Below, piece by piece: positions 47,388 through 55,961 of a DNA stretch of 64,000 nucleotides. The notes under the pieces are model-generated. The model was given only the letters and a program-made list of their open reading frames with translations, was not told the origin of the DNA and searched no databases. The translations under genes and the position numbers were made by a program. Origin of the DNA: Trebonia sp963822615 (GTDB lineage Bacteria; Actinomycetota; Actinomycetes; Streptosporangiales; Streptosporangiaceae); assembly GCA_963822615.1 (NCBI GenBank), contig CAWGIM010000006.1, positions 1,178,001-1,242,000 of the forward strand. The letters are read 5' to 3'. Position 1 is the first letter of the stretch; each line of letters opens with the position of its first letter.

Positions 47388-47943
47388 CGGGCACGGCCGC
47401 GGTGACGGCGGGCCCGGGCCCGGTGTGCGGGGCGGTCTTGGCCCAGTCCGCCCAGCCGCCGAGCGCCTGCGCCACCCGGGCTCCCGCCTCGGCGGCGGTT
47501 CGCAGCGACTCCGTCTGCGGGCTGTGGCCGAAGTCGCCGCGGTCCTTGGCCGCGCCCAGCTCGCGGTACAGCTCGGCCAGGCCGTGGAAGTACGCGGCCT
47601 CCCGGTCTAGGTGGTCGGCCAGCTCCTGCGGGGTCATCAGCCAGAAGAACACCGAGCGGAGCACCGATTCCAGCCGGATGGTGTGGTCGACCGAGCCCGA
47701 CGCGAGCCAGCGGCGGGCCTCGGCCAGGCCCGCCGGGGTGACCCGGTAGGTAGTGCGGCCACGGGGTCCCTCCGACTCGACCTCGATGAGGCCGTCTTCC
47801 CTGAGCTTGCGCAGCTCGCCGTAGATCTGCGGGTGGCCGGCCGGCCAGACGTTGCCCAGGACCTCTTCGAATCGCTTGCTCAGGTCCCAGCCCGAGGCGG
47901 GGTGCTCGGCCAGCAGTCCGATCAGTGCGTGCCTCAGCGACAT
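47359..47943 (-). CDS. PadR family transcriptional regulator
   Basis: About 194 residues. Winged helix: LRHALIGLLAEHPASGWDLS, KRFEEVLGNVWPAGHPQIYG, ELRKLREDGLIEVESEGPRG, RTTYRVTPAGLAEARRWL. C-terminal coiled part with FFWLMTPQELADHLDREAAY. ATG at 47943 has GGAGCGGAA just upstream; the in-frame start at 47988 would begin within the operator. Divergent from an SDR gene, with a PadR-type palindrome between, so it probably represses both. Confidence 0.85.
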   Translation of the reverse strand: MSLRHALIGLLAEHPASGWDLSKRFEEVLGNVWPAGHPQIYGELRKLREDGLIEVESEGPRGRTTYRVTPAGLAEARRWLASGSVDHTIRLESVLRSVFFWLMTPQELADHLDREAAYFHGLAELYRELGAAKDRGDFGHSPQTESLRTAAEAGARVAQALGGWADWAKTAPHTGPGPAVTAAVPGAAEPGAPG

Positions 47944-47983
47944 TTCCGCTCCGTAATTATGTGCAACACGACATGTTTTCATT

Positions 47984-48005
47984 GACATGTTGATAACAAC
48001 ATGTC
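47984..48005. promoter_or_regulatory. PadR operator
   Basis: A perfect inverted repeat with arms GACATGTTG and CAACATGTC and a four-base ATAA centre. It contains ATGT-N8-ACAT, the known PadR consensus. A further GACATGT half-site lies about 15 bases away at 47970-47976. Confidence 0.8.
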
Positions 48006-48057
48006 AGGATTCCACCTGTTGAGGCTAACAGGACGGGACGGACATAGAGGAGTGGCG

Positions 48058-48909
48058 ATGCCCGCGGATCGCAGCAGTGGCGTATTCATCACCGGCGCGG
48101 CGGCAGGCATCGGGGCCGCCACGGTGCGGCGGCTCGCGGCGGACGGTTACACCGTCTACGCGGGCATCCACCGCGATACCGGGTCGCTTGACGGGTTGCC
48201 CGGCGTCCGGCCGGTGCGCATCGACGTGACCGACCCGGACAGCGTGGCCGCGGCGGCCGGGCAGGTGGCCGCGGCGGCCGGCCGGGCGGGCCTGCACGCC
48301 CTGGTCAACAACGCCGGGATCATCGTCCAGGGACCGCTCGAGCTGACCCCGCCCGCCGACCTGGAACGGCAGCTCGCGGTCAACGCCCTCGGGCCCGCCT
48401 ACGTGACCAGGGAGTTCCTGCCGCTGCTGCGGGCGGGCCACGGCCGGGTGATCAACATCAGCGCGCCCACCGCCCGGGTGCACTTCCCGTTCCTGTCCAT
48501 GCTGTCGGCCAGCAAGGCGGCGCTGTCCGCGCTGTCGGACGCGCTGCGGCTGGAACTGGCGCCCTGGGGCATCGCGGTCGCCGTGGTCGAGCCGGGCGCG
48601 ACCGACACGCGGATCTTCGCCAAGGCGGCCGCGGACGAGGAGAAGGCCCTCGGCCAGGCCGGTCCCGGCCAGCTGGCCCTGTACCAGGCCCAGCTGGCCG
48701 CGGTGGCGGCGGCCCAGGGGCGGCAGCGGACGGCCGCGGCCGAGTCCGTCGCCGGGGTCATCGCCGCGGCCGTCGCCGCCCGCGCACCGAGGCGCCACTA
48801 CACCGCCGGAATGGACGCCCGGCTGGCCGGCGTACTGGCGGCGCTGCCCGCGGGCCTGCGGGACCGGGTCATCAGGCTGGTCCTCGGGCTCCCGGGCAGC
48901 ACGGCTTAG
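48058..48909 (+). CDS. SDR family protein lacking the catalytic tyrosine
   Basis: A 283-residue classical SDR: VFITGAAAGIGAATVRRLAA, VYAGIHRDTGSL, LVNNAGIIVQGPLELTP, VINISAPTARVHFPFLSMLS, ASKAALSALSDALRLELAPW. At the active site YxxxK reads L-S-A-S-K, with CTG coding Leu where Tyr is needed, so normal SDR reduction is unlikely. The Ser before it is present (NIS). ATG at 48058 chosen by fold start. Divergent from padR across its operator. It may be a non-catalytic binder, or use another residue; a sequencing error cannot be ruled out, though the codon would need two changes. Confidence 0.8.
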   Translation: MPADRSSGVFITGAAAGIGAATVRRLAADGYTVYAGIHRDTGSLDGLPGVRPVRIDVTDPDSVAAAAGQVAAAAGRAGLHALVNNAGIIVQGPLELTPPADLERQLAVNALGPAYVTREFLPLLRAGHGRVINISAPTARVHFPFLSMLSASKAALSALSDALRLELAPWGIAVAVVEPGATDTRIFAKAAADEEKALGQAGPGQLALYQAQLAAVAAAQGRQRTAAAESVAGVIAAAVAARAPRRHYTAGMDARLAGVLAALPAGLRDRVIRLVLGLPGSTA

Positions 48910-48920
48910 GGGAGCACGGC

Positions 48921-49952
48921 TTAGGGCAGCACGGCGGCCAGGTCGAGCCGGGCGAGCCGGGCGGGATCGGCCAGGATGTCGATCTCGGTGATCCGGCCGC
49001 CGCGCACGGCGATGGCGAGCAGCGCGGCCGGCCGGCCGCCGGGGGCAACCAGGAAACCAGGCTCGCCGTTGATGAGCACCAGCCGGGCGACCCGGCCCAG
49101 CGTCGCGAACCGCTGGGTCTGCGCGATCACGGCGGGCGCGCCGCGCAGCAGCGCGGGCGGGCCGAGCGGGCTGGCGCCCGCGTCAGCGCGCAGCACCACG
49201 TCCGGGTCGAGCAGCGCCAGCAGCGTGTCGAAGTCACCCTCTTGCGCGGCCGCCTGGAAGGCGGTGACCACCGCGCGCTGCCTGGCCCGGTCGGCGGCGG
49301 ACGCCGGGCCGCCGGCCGAAACAGGGCCGTCCGGGACAGCGCCGTCAGAAACAGGGCGGTCAGAAACAGGGCCGTCCGGGGCCGTCCCGGCCGGCCAGCC
49401 CGCCCCGCGCAGCCGCTGCCTGGCCCGGCTGGCCAGCTGCTTGGCGGCGCCGGGTGAGCGGTCAAGGGCGCGGCCGATGTCGTCGAACGGCACCGCGAAC
49501 ACGTCATGCAGCACGAACGCCAGCCGCTCGGCCGGCGGCAGCGTGTCCAGCACCACCAGCAACGCGATGCCGACCGAGTCGGCCAGCAGCGCGTGCTCCT
49601 GCGGGTCGTCGTCGAGCCGGGTGACGATCGGGTCGGGCACGTGCACGTCGAGCGGGTCCTCGCGGCGGGCCGCCCGGGACCGCAGCAGGTCAAGGCAGAC
49701 CCGGGAGACGACCGTGGTCAGCCACGCCCGCAGGTCGCGCACGTCCGCGGTGTCGGCCCGGGCCAGCCGCAGCCAGGCCTCCTGCACCGCGTCGTCCGCC
49801 TCGGCCAGCGAGCCCAGCATGCGGTAGGCCACCGACCGCAGGTGCGGCCGGTGCTCGGCGAAGCTCGCCGCCAGCAAGTCAGAGTCGCCCGAACGGGTGC
49901 TGCCTGAGCCTTGGCCGGCCGAGACTGAGCCGCCGGAGTGTGTGTCGTTCAC
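48921..49952 (-). CDS. ECF sigma factor with SnoaL-like C terminus (ECF41/SigJ-like)
   Basis: A 343-residue sigma factor. Region 2: LRSVAYRMLGSLAEADDAVQ, EAWLRLARAD, LRAWLTTVVSRVCLDLLRSR. Region 4: LLVVLDTLPPAERLAFVLHD, VFAVPFDDIGRALDRSPGAA. Then a repeat-containing linker and a SnoaL-like domain (AFQAAAQEGDFDTLLALLDP, ILADPARLARLDL) as in ECF41, where this domain regulates the factor without an anti-sigma factor. GTG at 49952 is five bases from GGAAAGG. ECF41 genes usually sit beside oxidoreductase or carboxymuconolactone-type genes; here an SDR converges on it. Confidence 0.85.
   Translation of the reverse strand: MNDTHSGGSVSAGQGSGSTRSGDSDLLAASFAEHRPHLRSVAYRMLGSLAEADDAVQEAWLRLARADTADVRDLRAWLTTVVSRVCLDLLRSRAARREDPLDVHVPDPIVTRLDDDPQEHALLADSVGIALLVVLDTLPPAERLAFVLHDVFAVPFDDIGRALDRSPGAAKQLASRARQRLRGAGWPAGTAPDGPVSDRPVSDGAVPDGPVSAGGPASAADRARQRAVVTAFQAAAQEGDFDTLLALLDPDVVLRADAGASPLGPPALLRGAPAVIAQTQRFATLGRVARLVLINGEPGFLVAPGGRPAALLAIAVRGGRITEIDILADPARLARLDLAAVLP
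49322..49381. repeat. 15-bp tandem repeat in the sigma-factor linker
   Basis: Four 15-base units of form CAGGGCCGTCCGGGA or CAGGGCGGTCAGAAA. They encode a DGPVS / DRPVS-type pentapeptide run between region 4 and the SnoaL-like domain. Confidence 0.8.
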
Positions 49953-50027
49953 TGTCACCTTTCCCCGCTCCCTTCCGTCATACCAGCAGACGATCCGGAC
50001 GAGGCTGAGGTAACAAGGAGCGATGTG

Positions 50028-50500
50028 ATGACTGAGGTGCAGCCAGCACCGCGGGCGCAGACCCTGGGCGCCCAGAAACTGGTCAACCGGCTGGTACTGC
50101 GGGCTGCTGCGGACGCCGCTGCTGTCCCAGGCGATCGGCCGGCGGCTGGTGACGCTGTACGTGACCGGCCGCAAGTCCGGGCGGCGCTACGTCATCCCCG
50201 TCGCCTATACCCGGCAGGACGGTGACCTGCTGATCGGCACGCCGTTCGGCTGGGGGCGCAACCTGCGCAGCGGCGAGCCGGTGACGATCCGGCTGCGCGG
50301 GCGGCTGCGCCAGGCCGACGTGCAGGCGTACCGCGACGAGGCCGAGGTCACCCGCGCCTACGCGGTCATGTGCGAGCGACAACCGCAACTTCGCGCGGTT
50401 CAACCAGATCACCATCGGCCCGGGCGGCCAGCCTGACCCGGGTGACCTGCACGCGGCGTGGGCGGCGGGGGCGCGCGCCTTCCGGCTCACCCCGCGCTGA
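50028..50500 (+). pseudogene. Nitroreductase/deazaflavin-dependent family (DUF385-like) protein, two frameshifts
   Basis: Read across three frames: GAQKLVNRLVLR; then LLRTPLLSQAIGRRLVTLYV, GRKSGRRYVIPVAYTRQDGD, LLIGTPFGWGRNLRSGEPVT; then NRNFARFNQITIGPGGQ and AAWAAGARAFRLTPR. GRKSGRRYVIPV is typical of the F420/deazaflavin-dependent nitroreductase (Ddn-like, DUF385) family. Breaks lie at a run of three G at 50101-50103 and near 50380. ATG at 50028 follows CAAGGAGCGATGTG. Divergent from the ECF41 gene. Probably binds F420 if the frameshifts are errors. Confidence 0.75.
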
Positions 50501-50538
50501 GGGGGGCGGCGGCCGGCGGGCGGCGAGGCGGGCCGGGC

Positions 50539-51204
50539 TCAGCCGAGGAGCTTGACCGGCACCCGCTCGCGGAGCGCCGCCAGGCTGATCCCGTAGGTGG
50601 CGAGCACGTGCACGCCGTCGGGCTGGAGGTCGAAGACGGCGTAATCGGTGTAGACCCGGCTGACGCAGGCCAGCCCGGTCAGCGGGTAGCTGCAGGCCTC
50701 GACCAGCTTCGAGTCGCCCTGCCGGGTGAACAGGGTCATCATCACGTAGACGTCCTTGGCCCCGATCGCCAGGTCCATCGCGCCGCCCACGGCCGGGATG
50801 TCGCCCGGCTGGCCGGTGTGCCAGTTGGCCAGGTCGCCGCCGGCCGACACCTGGAAGGCGCCGAGCACGCAGATGTCGAGGTGACCGCCGCGCATCATCG
50901 CGAACGAGTCGGCGTGGTGGAAGTAGGCCGCGCCGGGCAGCTCGGTCACCGGCACCTTGCTCGCGTTGGTGAGGTCCGGGTCGACGGCGTCGCCGGCCGC
51001 GGTGGGGCCCATGCCGAGCATCCCGTTCTCGGTGTGCAGGATGACGGCCTGGTTCCCGTCGGCGTCGGCCGGCAGGTAGTCGGCGATCTTGGTGGGCTGG
51101 CCGATGCCGAGGTTGACGTAGGAGCCGGGCGGGATGTCGCGGGCGATCACCGCGGCCAGCTCGTCGGTGGACAGCGGGCCCCGGTCGGCGTGCTCGGTGG
51201 TCAT
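50539..51204 (-). CDS. 3-oxoacid CoA-transferase subunit B
   Basis: A 221-residue beta subunit: VNLGIGQPTKIADYLPADAD, ILHTENGMLGMGP where the Glu of TENG is the active-site residue, GGHLDICVLGAFQVSAGGDL, GGAMDLAIGAKDVYVMM, and YTDYAVFDLQPDGVHVLATY. ATG with GCTGAGC leader two bases after the A-subunit stop. With subunit A it transfers CoA from succinyl-CoA to acetoacetate or 3-oxoadipate. Which substrate cannot be settled from sequence. Confidence 0.85.
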   Translation of the reverse strand: MTTEHADRGPLSTDELAAVIARDIPPGSYVNLGIGQPTKIADYLPADADGNQAVILHTENGMLGMGPTAAGDAVDPDLTNASKVPVTELPGAAYFHHADSFAMMRGGHLDICVLGAFQVSAGGDLANWHTGQPGDIPAVGGAMDLAIGAKDVYVMMTLFTRQGDSKLVEACSYPLTGLACVSRVYTDYAVFDLQPDGVHVLATYGISLAALRERVPVKLLG

Positions 51205-51206
51205 GC

Positions 51207-51902
51207 TCAGCGGGCTCCCTGCACGGTGTAGCGGCGGGCCTCGACCGGCACGATCCGGTCGACGTAGATCGAGGGGGTCACTACCGCCTCCGGGTCCAGC
51301 GTGCCGGGCGGCACCACCTCGGCCACCTGGGCGACGGTGACGGTCGCGGCGGTCGCCATGACCGGGCCGAAGTTGCGCGCGGTCTTCCGGTAGACCAGGT
51401 TGCCGAGGGTGTCGGCGCGGTGGGCGGCGATGAACGCGTAGTCGCCCTTGATCGGGTACTCGAGCACGTAGCGGCGCCCGTCGATCTCCCGGGTCTCCTT
51501 GCCCTCGGCCAGCGGCGTGCCGACCGCGGTGGGGCAGTAGAAGGCGCCGATGCCCGCCCCGGCCGCCCGCATCCGCTCGGCCAGGTTGCCCTGCGGCACC
51601 ACCTCAAGCTCGATCTCACCCGCCCGGTACAGGCGGTCGAACACCCAGGAGTCGACCTGCCGGGGGAAGGAGCACATCACCTTGCGCACCTGGCCCGCCT
51701 GGAGCAGCGCGGCCAGCCCGACGTCGCCGTTGCCCGCGTTGTTGGACACGACCGTGAGGTCCCTGGCGCCCTGCCGGATCAGCGCGTCGATCAGCTCGAA
51801 CGGCATCCCGGAGAAACCGAAGCCGCCGACCAGGATGACCGAGCCGTCCTCGATCCCGGCCACCGCTTCGTCTGTCGTCTGGAGTACCTGGGCGCGGCTC
51901 AC
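51207..51902 (-). CDS. 3-oxoacid CoA-transferase subunit A
   Basis: A 231-residue alpha subunit: GSVILVGGFGFSGMPFELID, LTVVSNNAGNGDVGLAALLQ, VRKVMCSFPRQVDSWVFDRL, VVPQGNLAERMRAAGAGIGA, FYCPTAVGTPLAEGKETREI and ALIRQGARDL. This is the PcaI/ScoA family with the GGFGxxGxP motif. GTG or ATG start at 51902 with GGAGGGACAGC upstream. Forms a heterodimer with subunit B next to it. Confidence 0.85.
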   Translation of the reverse strand: MSRAQVLQTTDEAVAGIEDGSVILVGGFGFSGMPFELIDALIRQGARDLTVVSNNAGNGDVGLAALLQAGQVRKVMCSFPRQVDSWVFDRLYRAGEIELEVVPQGNLAERMRAAGAGIGAFYCPTAVGTPLAEGKETREIDGRRYVLEYPIKGDYAFIAAHRADTLGNLVYRKTARNFGPVMATAATVTVAQVAEVVPPGTLDPEAVVTPSIYVDRIVPVEARRYTVQGAR

Positions 51903-51968
51903 GGCGTGCTGTCCCTCCTGCGCTCTCGCTCGGCTGCTGCCTTCAGCTTCGCATACCGGCGGCAGGCG

Positions 51969-53174
51969 TCACAGGGAGCCGGTGAGCGCCTGCAGGCCGA
52001 GGCTGGCGGCGGCCACGGTGACCCACAGCAGCGCGCCGAGCAGCAGCGGCCTGGCTCCGGCCCGGCGCAGCGCGGCCACGTCGGTGGACAGGCCGATCGC
52101 GGACAAGGCGACCGCGACCAGGAACACCGACAGGTGCTGCAGCGGGCTGTGCGCGGCGGCCGGGATCAGGCCGGCCGAGTTGACCCCGGCGACGGCCACG
52201 AAGCCGACCAGGAACCACGGGACCAGCTTGACCGGGTTGACCTTCTTGGCGGGACCGGCCGTGCTGCTGGCGGGGCTGGCCGTGGCGCTGGCGGGGCTGG
52301 CGCTGGCGGGACTGGCGGGGCCGCGCTGGCGGCGCGCGGTCAGCGCGGACAGGCCGAGGCAGACCGGGATGATCATCAGCGTGCGGACCAGCTTCACCAC
52401 TACCGCGTGGCTGGTGGCGGCGGCGCCGTAGGTGGTCGCGGTGGCCACCACGGACGAGGTGTCGTTCACGGCGGTGCCCGCGAACAGCCCGAACGACTGC
52501 TGGCCCAGGCCGAGCGCGTGGCCAAGCAGCGGGAAGGCGAGCACCGCGGCGATGTTGAACAGGAAGATGGTGGAGATCGCGTAGGCCACGTCGGCCGACG
52601 CGGCCTCGATGACCGGGGAGGCGGCCGCGATCGCCGAGCCGCCGCAGATTCCGGTGCCCACCCCGATCAGCGTGCGCAGGTCACGGGGCACGCCGAGCAG
52701 CCGCCCGTACAGCCAGGCGGCGCCCAGGCAGACGGCCAGGGTGCCGAGCATGACCGGCAGCGAGGACACCCCCACCCGGGCCGCCTCGCCCAGCGATAGC
52801 TGCGCGCCGAGCAGCACCACCGAGCACTGCAGGACGAACGTGCTGGCCCAGCGCAGGCCGGGGGCAAGGCGCGCGCCCGGCTTGACCACGAGCGCGATCG
52901 CCGCGCCGATGACGGCGCCGGGCACCGCGCTGCCGACCAGCGGCACGAACTCCCCGGCGACGGTGGCGGCCGCCGCGACCGCGAGGGCGAGGGCGAGCCC
53001 GGGGGCGGTGGCCGGGATGCGGGGGACGGAGGCGGCGGGGATGCGGGAGTCGGAGGCGGCGGGGATGCGGGGGGCTGAGGTGGCGGAGGCGGAGGTGGCG
53101 GAGACGAGGGAGGCGGCGGGCGGCGCCGGACGCTGGCGGACGTGGCGGCGGGGCAGATGCAACAGGGCAGCCAT
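51969..53174 (-). CDS. YeiH-type putative sulfate/sulfite exporter (UPF0324)
   Basis: A 401-residue membrane protein with about ten helices. GVGTGICGGSAIAAASPVIE and AGTAVNDTSSVVATATTYGA are diagnostic of the YeiH/PSE family, and ALSAIGLSTDVAALRRAGAR closes it. The first 60 residues are Ala/Ser/Pro/Arg-rich (RIPAASDSRIPAASVPRIPA) and come from a 24-base tandem repeat; the real start may be near TAPGLALALAVAAA. A second Ala/Ser/Pro run lies in a loop after residue 285. Divergent from a LysR-type gene, as YeiE and YeiH are in enterobacteria. Confidence 0.85.
   Translation of the reverse strand: MAALLHLPRRHVRQRPAPPAASLVSATSASATSAPRIPAASDSRIPAASVPRIPATAPGLALALAVAAAATVAGEFVPLVGSAVPGAVIGAAIALVVKPGARLAPGLRWASTFVLQCSVVLLGAQLSLGEAARVGVSSLPVMLGTLAVCLGAAWLYGRLLGVPRDLRTLIGVGTGICGGSAIAAASPVIEAASADVAYAISTIFLFNIAAVLAFPLLGHALGLGQQSFGLFAGTAVNDTSSVVATATTYGAAATSHAVVVKLVRTLMIIPVCLGLSALTARRQRGPASPASASPASATASPASSTAGPAKKVNPVKLVPWFLVGFVAVAGVNSAGLIPAAAHSPLQHLSVFLVAVALSAIGLSTDVAALRRAGARPLLLGALLWVTVAAASLGLQALTGSL
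53011..53082. repeat. 24-bp tandem repeat in the YeiH N-terminal tail
   Basis: Three 24-base units beginning GCCGGGATGCGGGGGACGGA or GCGGGGATGCGGGAGTCGGA, followed by two 15-base pieces. They encode an IPAAS-type octapeptide run on the minus strand. Confidence 0.8.
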
Positions 53175-53285
53175 AGCCTTTTCAGCTTCGCCAATCTGCT
53201 GACCTGCGGGAAGAAGTCCGCCCCTGTATGGCTACAGGTTACGGTTGTAACTGCCAGGTGACCGGAGCGGCGCGGGAGGCGCACG

Positions 53286-54295
53286 ATGAGCGAGTCGGTG
53301 CATGACCTCGGTGCGCTGCGAGCGCTGCGCGAGGTGGGCAGGAAAGGGTCGATCGCCGCCGCGGCGGCGGCGCTCGGCGTCTCGCAGCAGGCACTGTCGG
53401 CCCGGATGCGGACCCTGGAGCGGTCGGCCGGCCTCCCCCTGCTGACCCGCACGCCGGCCGGGTCGCAGCTGACCGGGCAGGGCCGGCTGTTCGTCGGCTG
53501 GGCCGAGGACGTGCTCGACGCGGCCGACCGGCTCGAGGCGGGGCTCCGGTCGATCCGGTCGGTGGCGTCCCGCCGGCTGACGGTCGCCGCCAGCCAGACG
53601 ATCGCCGAGCACCTGGTGCCGCACTGGCTGGTGGAGCTGCGCCGGGCCGAGCAGGCGCGGCGGGCGGTGGCGGGGACGCGGTCGGGGGAAGTGGCGGGGA
53701 CGAGGTCGGGGGAAGTGACGGGGACGGGGTCGGCGAGGCTCAGCCGACTCTGGTCGAGCTGACCGTCGCCAACTCGGCGGTGGTGATCGAGCTGGTGCGC
53801 GACGGCAAGGCCGGGCTCGGCTTCATCGAGACCCCGCACCTGCCGTCCGACCTGGTGACCGCGTACCTGCGGGACGACGAGATGCTGGTGGTAACCGCCC
53901 CCGGGCACCCCTGGGCCCGCCGCCGGCGGCCGCTGCCGCTGGCCGAGCTGGCCGCCGCCCCGCTGGTCATGCGCGAGTCCGGCAGCGGGACGCGGGACAC
54001 CCTGACCGACTACCTGGCCGCCCGGCAGCCGCCGCTGGCCGCGCGGGTGGCGATGGAGCTCGGCACCAGCGCGGCCGTCCGGTCGGCGGTCGCGGCCGGG
54101 GTGGGCCCCGGGGTGCTCAGCCGGCTGACCGTGCGCGACGACCTGGTTCTCGGCCGGCTGGTGGCGGTGGAGGTGGACGGACCCCCGCTGACCCGGCGGC
54201 TGACCGCCGTGTGGCGGCCGGACCACGACCCGCTGGCGCCGGAGGCGCGGCGGCTGCTGACGGTGGCCGGTCCTCGGCAATCGGCTATTTCATAG
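53286..54295 (+). pseudogene. LysR family regulator, frameshifted in a repeat
   Basis: N terminus: HDLGALRALREVGRKGSIAA, AAAALGVSQQALSARMRTLE as the LysR helix-turn-helix, to WLVELRRAEQARRAVAG. Then a 24-base repeat (VAGTRSGE) and a frame change near 53668-53740. The effector domain continues PTLVELTVANSAVVIELVRD, GKAGLGFIETPHLPSDLVTA, RESGSGTRDTLTDYLAARQP, ending RRLLTVAGPRQ. One missing base (or two extra) explains the break. Divergent from the YeiH-type transporter and probably its activator. The repeat may have caused the frameshift. Confidence 0.8.
53670..53740. repeat. 24-bp tandem repeat inside the LysR gene
   Basis: Units at 53670-53693 and 53694-53717 differ by one base (GCGGGGACGCGGTCGGGGGA and GTG), with a third partial, diverged unit after them. 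It lies at the point where the reading frame changes. Confidence 0.85.
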
Positions 54296-54314
54296 TTATT
54301 AGTAAGATGATGCC

Positions 54315-55763
54315 GTGGTGGGTGAGGGGGAAGGTCAGATTGACCAGGCGGCGGGTCCGGCTGAGCTAACGCCCGCTCCCGACCGTGACCGCCCGGTGAC
54401 CCGCACGCTGCTGCTGATCGCGCTGGTGACCGCGGTGATCGGCAGCCTCGGGGCCCCGCTTATCACCAGCGTCGCCACCACGCTGCACGTCTCCCTCGAC
54501 GCCGCCCAGTGGACCCTGACGATCGCGCTGCTGGCCGGCGCCGTCGCCACCCCGGTCCTTGGCCGCCTGGGCACCGGCACCCGGCGCTACGCGGTCGTTC
54601 TCGGCACGCTTGGCGTGGTGACCGCGGGCAGCGTGCTGACCGTGCTCCCGCTTCCGCTGGCGGTCCTGCTCACCGGCCGGGCCGCCCAGGGCTGCGGGCT
54701 GGCGGTGACCCCGCTGATGATGGCGGCGGCCCGCGAGCACCTCAGCGTGCGGCGGGCACCGCAGGCCATCGCGCTGATCTCGGTGGTCTCGGCGGGCGGG
54801 GTCGGGGTCGGCTACCCGCTCGCCGGGTACCTGACCGACCTGGCCGGGATGCGGGCCGCGTACGGCGCCGGGCTCGCGCTGACCGCGGCCGCGCTCGTGG
54901 TGGCGGCCCGTTCCTTCCCCCGCTCGGACCGGCCGCCCGCGGCTCGCCCCGACGCTCTCGCCAGCCTGCTGCTGAGCACCGGGCTGCTCGCGCTGCTGCT
55001 GGTCCTGGGCGAGATAAGCCTGTGGGAGCGGCACCGGCCGGCCGCGGTGGCGCTGGCGCTGCTGGCGGTGGCACTGCTGGCCGGCTGGATGGTCCGCGAG
55101 CGCACCCTGACCCGGCCGCTGATCGACCTGCGGCTGCTGCGGCACCGCGCCGTGGCCGGGGCGAACGCCGCCATGCTGGTGGCCGGGGCCGGCATCTACC
55201 TGCTGCTGACCTGCATCACCCGCTACGTCCAGACACCCGCCGCGGCCGGCTACGGGTTCGGGCTTGACGCGTTCCGGGCCGGCCTGTTCCTGGTGCCCTT
55301 TTCCGTGTTCAGCTTCGTCGCCGGGCGCCTCAGCCTGCGCCTGCACCGGCGCCTGTCCGCCGCCGCGCTGCTGAACCTGTCCACCGTGGTGTCGATGGCC
55401 GCCCTGCTGGTGTTCGCCGTCGCCCCCGCCCGCCTGGCCGGCCCGCTGGTGGCGATGTCACTACTCGGGCTGGGGGTCGGCGGCTTCCTTTCCGCCATGC
55501 CCGCGGTCATCCTCCAGGTCACCCCCGAGCAGGAGACCGCCAGCGCCATGGGCGTCAACCAGGTGGTCCGCAGCACCGGCTTCTCCCTCGGCAGCACCGT
55601 CACCGGCCTGATCCTGGCCGCCTACACCCCCGCCGGAGCGGTCTTCCCGGCCAGCCAGGGCTACCGCACCGCCGCCTGGATCGGCTGCGCCATCATCGCG
55701 GTCGCCCTGGTCATCGGCCTCACGCTGATCCCGGCCAGGGTCAGCCGCACCCGTTCCGGATAA
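54315..55763 (+). CDS. MFS transporter (drug exporter-type)
   Basis: A 482-residue major facilitator protein with 12-14 helices. It begins RTLLLIALVTAVIGSLGAPL, has LGTGTRRYAVVLGTLGVVTA after the second helix, AAQGCGLAVTPLMMAAAREH, a gated GGVGVGYPLAGYLTDLAGMR (motif C-like), and in the second half LLGLGVGGFLSAMPAVILQV and ASAMGVNQVVRSTGFSLGST. These fit the DHA2 EmrB/QacA-like group. GTG at 54315 or 54318. Not obviously linked to LysR, which ends 20 bases earlier on the same strand, though co-transcription is possible. Confidence 0.85.
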   Translation: MVGEGEGQIDQAAGPAELTPAPDRDRPVTRTLLLIALVTAVIGSLGAPLITSVATTLHVSLDAAQWTLTIALLAGAVATPVLGRLGTGTRRYAVVLGTLGVVTAGSVLTVLPLPLAVLLTGRAAQGCGLAVTPLMMAAAREHLSVRRAPQAIALISVVSAGGVGVGYPLAGYLTDLAGMRAAYGAGLALTAAALVVAARSFPRSDRPPAARPDALASLLLSTGLLALLLVLGEISLWERHRPAAVALALLAVALLAGWMVRERTLTRPLIDLRLLRHRAVAGANAAMLVAGAGIYLLLTCITRYVQTPAAAGYGFGLDAFRAGLFLVPFSVFSFVAGRLSLRLHRRLSAAALLNLSTVVSMAALLVFAVAPARLAGPLVAMSLLGLGVGGFLSAMPAVILQVTPEQETASAMGVNQVVRSTGFSLGSTVTGLILAAYTPAGAVFPASQGYRTAAWIGCAIIAVALVIGLTLIPARVSRTRSG

Positions 55764-55961
55764 CCGGGAGCGGTGGCGGGGCGGACGGAAAGCGGCGGGC
55801 GGACAGCGGGCACTGATGAACGCGAATACACAAGAGCGTGCACGAACTTTGTTGCCTAACGTCCGCCTTGGGGACACATCGGTAACAGTGGCGTCGAAAA
55901 CGGCTTTTCGCTCGTACGCTGGCGGTCGGTAAATTCGTCGCACGGGGGGACGCGCGCCGCG
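55764..55961. promoter_or_regulatory. Promoter region of the FHA-FtsK gene
   Basis: About 200 bases. GC falls at 55820-55940, with GGTAACAGTGGCGTCGAAAA and a later GCTGGCGGTCGGTAAATT that could be promoter parts; the ribosome site GGGGGGACG is before the GTG at 55962. No gene seen. Confidence 0.35.
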
